DNA from: Streptosporangiaceae bacterium
GTDB lineage: Bacteria; Actinomycetota; Actinomycetes; Streptosporangiales; Streptosporangiaceae
Direction of reading: 5' to 3'
Assembly (NCBI GenBank): GCA_030041195.1
Contig: JASHOI010000698.1
Location: 1-7,124, forward strand
Length of the DNA: 7,124 nt
Under the pieces are notes generated by a model. It worked only from the letters and a program-made list of their open reading frames with translations, did not search any database and had not been told where the DNA came from. Made by a program: the position numbers and the translations under genes. Shown in pieces: positions 6,661 through 7,124 of this stretch; positions within the stretch are counted from its first letter, which is position 1, and every line of letters begins with the position of its first letter.

Positions 6661-6696
6661 TTCGCTTTTGTCCGGCAAACACCGGATAAAAGCGAA
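6661..6696. terminator. Bidirectional hairpin terminator between convergent genes
   Basis: Arms 6661-6675 and 6682-6696 pair over 15 bp around the 6-nt loop CAAACA: TTCGCTTTT with AAAAGCGAA, one G-U (or G-T) pair, then TCCGG with CCGGA. It sits 25 bp after the ligase stop and 14 bp from the stop of the convergent gene. No U-tract follows on either strand, as is common for actinobacterial terminators. Nothing else is seen in 6636-6710. Confidence 0.85.
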
Positions 6697-6710
6697 CCGA
6701 TAACGCGCGA

Positions 6711-7124
6711 TCAGCCGCTCGCTGTCGCGATCCGGTCGATGCCGTAGCCGCTGATCAGCAGGCGTTCCTTGCGGTTGCCCAGCAGTTGCTGGGTCCAGTC
6801 GACGAACCCGCCGTCGCCGACCTCGAGCTCGCCGGCGCCGAAGTCGGCCCGGACCTTGAAGCACAGGCCGCTGTAGTAGCCGCGCCCGCTGCTGCGTTGC
6901 GGTGCGTCGGCGACCTCGGCGCGGCCGGTCCCGGCCACCGCGGCCGCAACCGCCGCCGTGACGTCCGGCATCGTGTCGTCCAGCCGGGTGAGCTCGATCC
7001 GGACCCGCGCCGCGCCGAGCCGGGCCAGGCCATCGGCGGCGAACCGCAGCTGCTCGACGGCGCTGGCCTGCTCGAATGCGTGGCCACCGGCGTCCCGCCC
7101 GGCGGTGACGACGCCGAGCAGCTG
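6711..7124 (-). CDS. HisRS/HisZ-like class II synthetase-fold protein, C-terminal part (partial, runs off right edge)
   Basis: The frame is open from the window edge to the TGA at 6713-6711, giving the last 137 residues; the ATG at 6971 is internal because the same frame continues unbroken upstream. Residues (counted from the edge) 80-92 read GRGYYSGLCFKVR, matching the YYTG-VFE strand of histidyl-tRNA synthetase. GDGGFVDW (103-110) lies where GGRYDGL is expected, and LLISGYGIDR (122-131) matches class II motif 3 with its arginine (R131). The protein stops six residues later, so it has no anticodon-binding domain. The arginine before YY in HisRS (RGLDYY) is Ser79 here, and the Arg-Tyr of GGRYD is Phe-Val. 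That argues against tRNA charging with histidine and for a HisZ-type regulatory subunit or another synthetase paralogue with changed ligand. Motifs 1 and 2 are off the window. A link to the aromatic module is not indicated, since it is convergent and separated by a terminator. Confidence 0.55.
   Translation of the reverse strand, partial: QLLGVVTAGRDAGGHAFEQASAVEQLRFAADGLARLGAARVRIELTRLDDTMPDVTAAVAAAVAGTGRAEVADAPQRSSGRGYYSGLCFKVRADFGAGELEVGDGGFVDWTQQLLGNRKERLLISGYGIDRIATASG

Noticed and set aside
1..7124. CRISPR arrays, insertion sequences, prophage genes or attachment sites
   Set aside because: No regularly spaced repeats, transposase or integrase coding sequence, or terminal direct/inverted repeats were seen.

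Overview
The window comes from a high-GC actinobacterium. The DNA is very GC-rich with strong G/C preference at third codon positions, and it carries an actinobacterial-type FtsK N-terminus (long basic tail plus membrane segments). Only the phylum can be supported from the sequence.

Layout. (1) 1-1036, minus: the N-terminal part of the DNA translocase FtsK, running off the left edge. (2) 1037-1270: a divergent control region with two candidate promoters and several inverted repeats. (3) 1271-3718, plus: a flavin monooxygenase fused to an Old Yellow Enzyme-type reductase, the architecture of anthraniloyl-CoA monooxygenase/reductase and salicylyl-CoA 5-hydroxylase. (4) 3715-4113, plus: a Rid/YjgF-family protein coupled to the fusion gene by an ATGA overlap. 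(5) 4103-4960, minus: a PaaX-family regulator converging on the Rid gene. (6) 5019-6635, plus: a benzoate/2-aminobenzoate-CoA ligase, divergent from the regulator across 58 bp that contain a dyad. (7) 6661-6696: a 15-bp-stem hairpin, probably a bidirectional terminator. (8) 6711-7124, minus: the C-terminal end of a HisRS/HisZ-like class II synthetase-fold protein, running off the right edge.

How the genes fit together. The ligase would activate an ortho-substituted benzoate (anthranilate most likely, salicylate possible) to its CoA thioester. The fusion protein would hydroxylate it and, for anthraniloyl-CoA, also reduce the ring. The Rid protein could act on or protect against the enamine-type product. 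PaaX would sense an aryl-CoA intermediate and control the ligase and probably the fusion operon. This is a CoA-dependent aerobic aromatic catabolic module sitting directly beside the housekeeping gene ftsK.

The families are known. The less ordinary points are a Rid protein without the usual catalytic arginine tied to the hydroxylase, a shared dyad-centred 8-mer in the two catabolic promoter regions, and a HisRS-like protein that has lost histidine-site residues.
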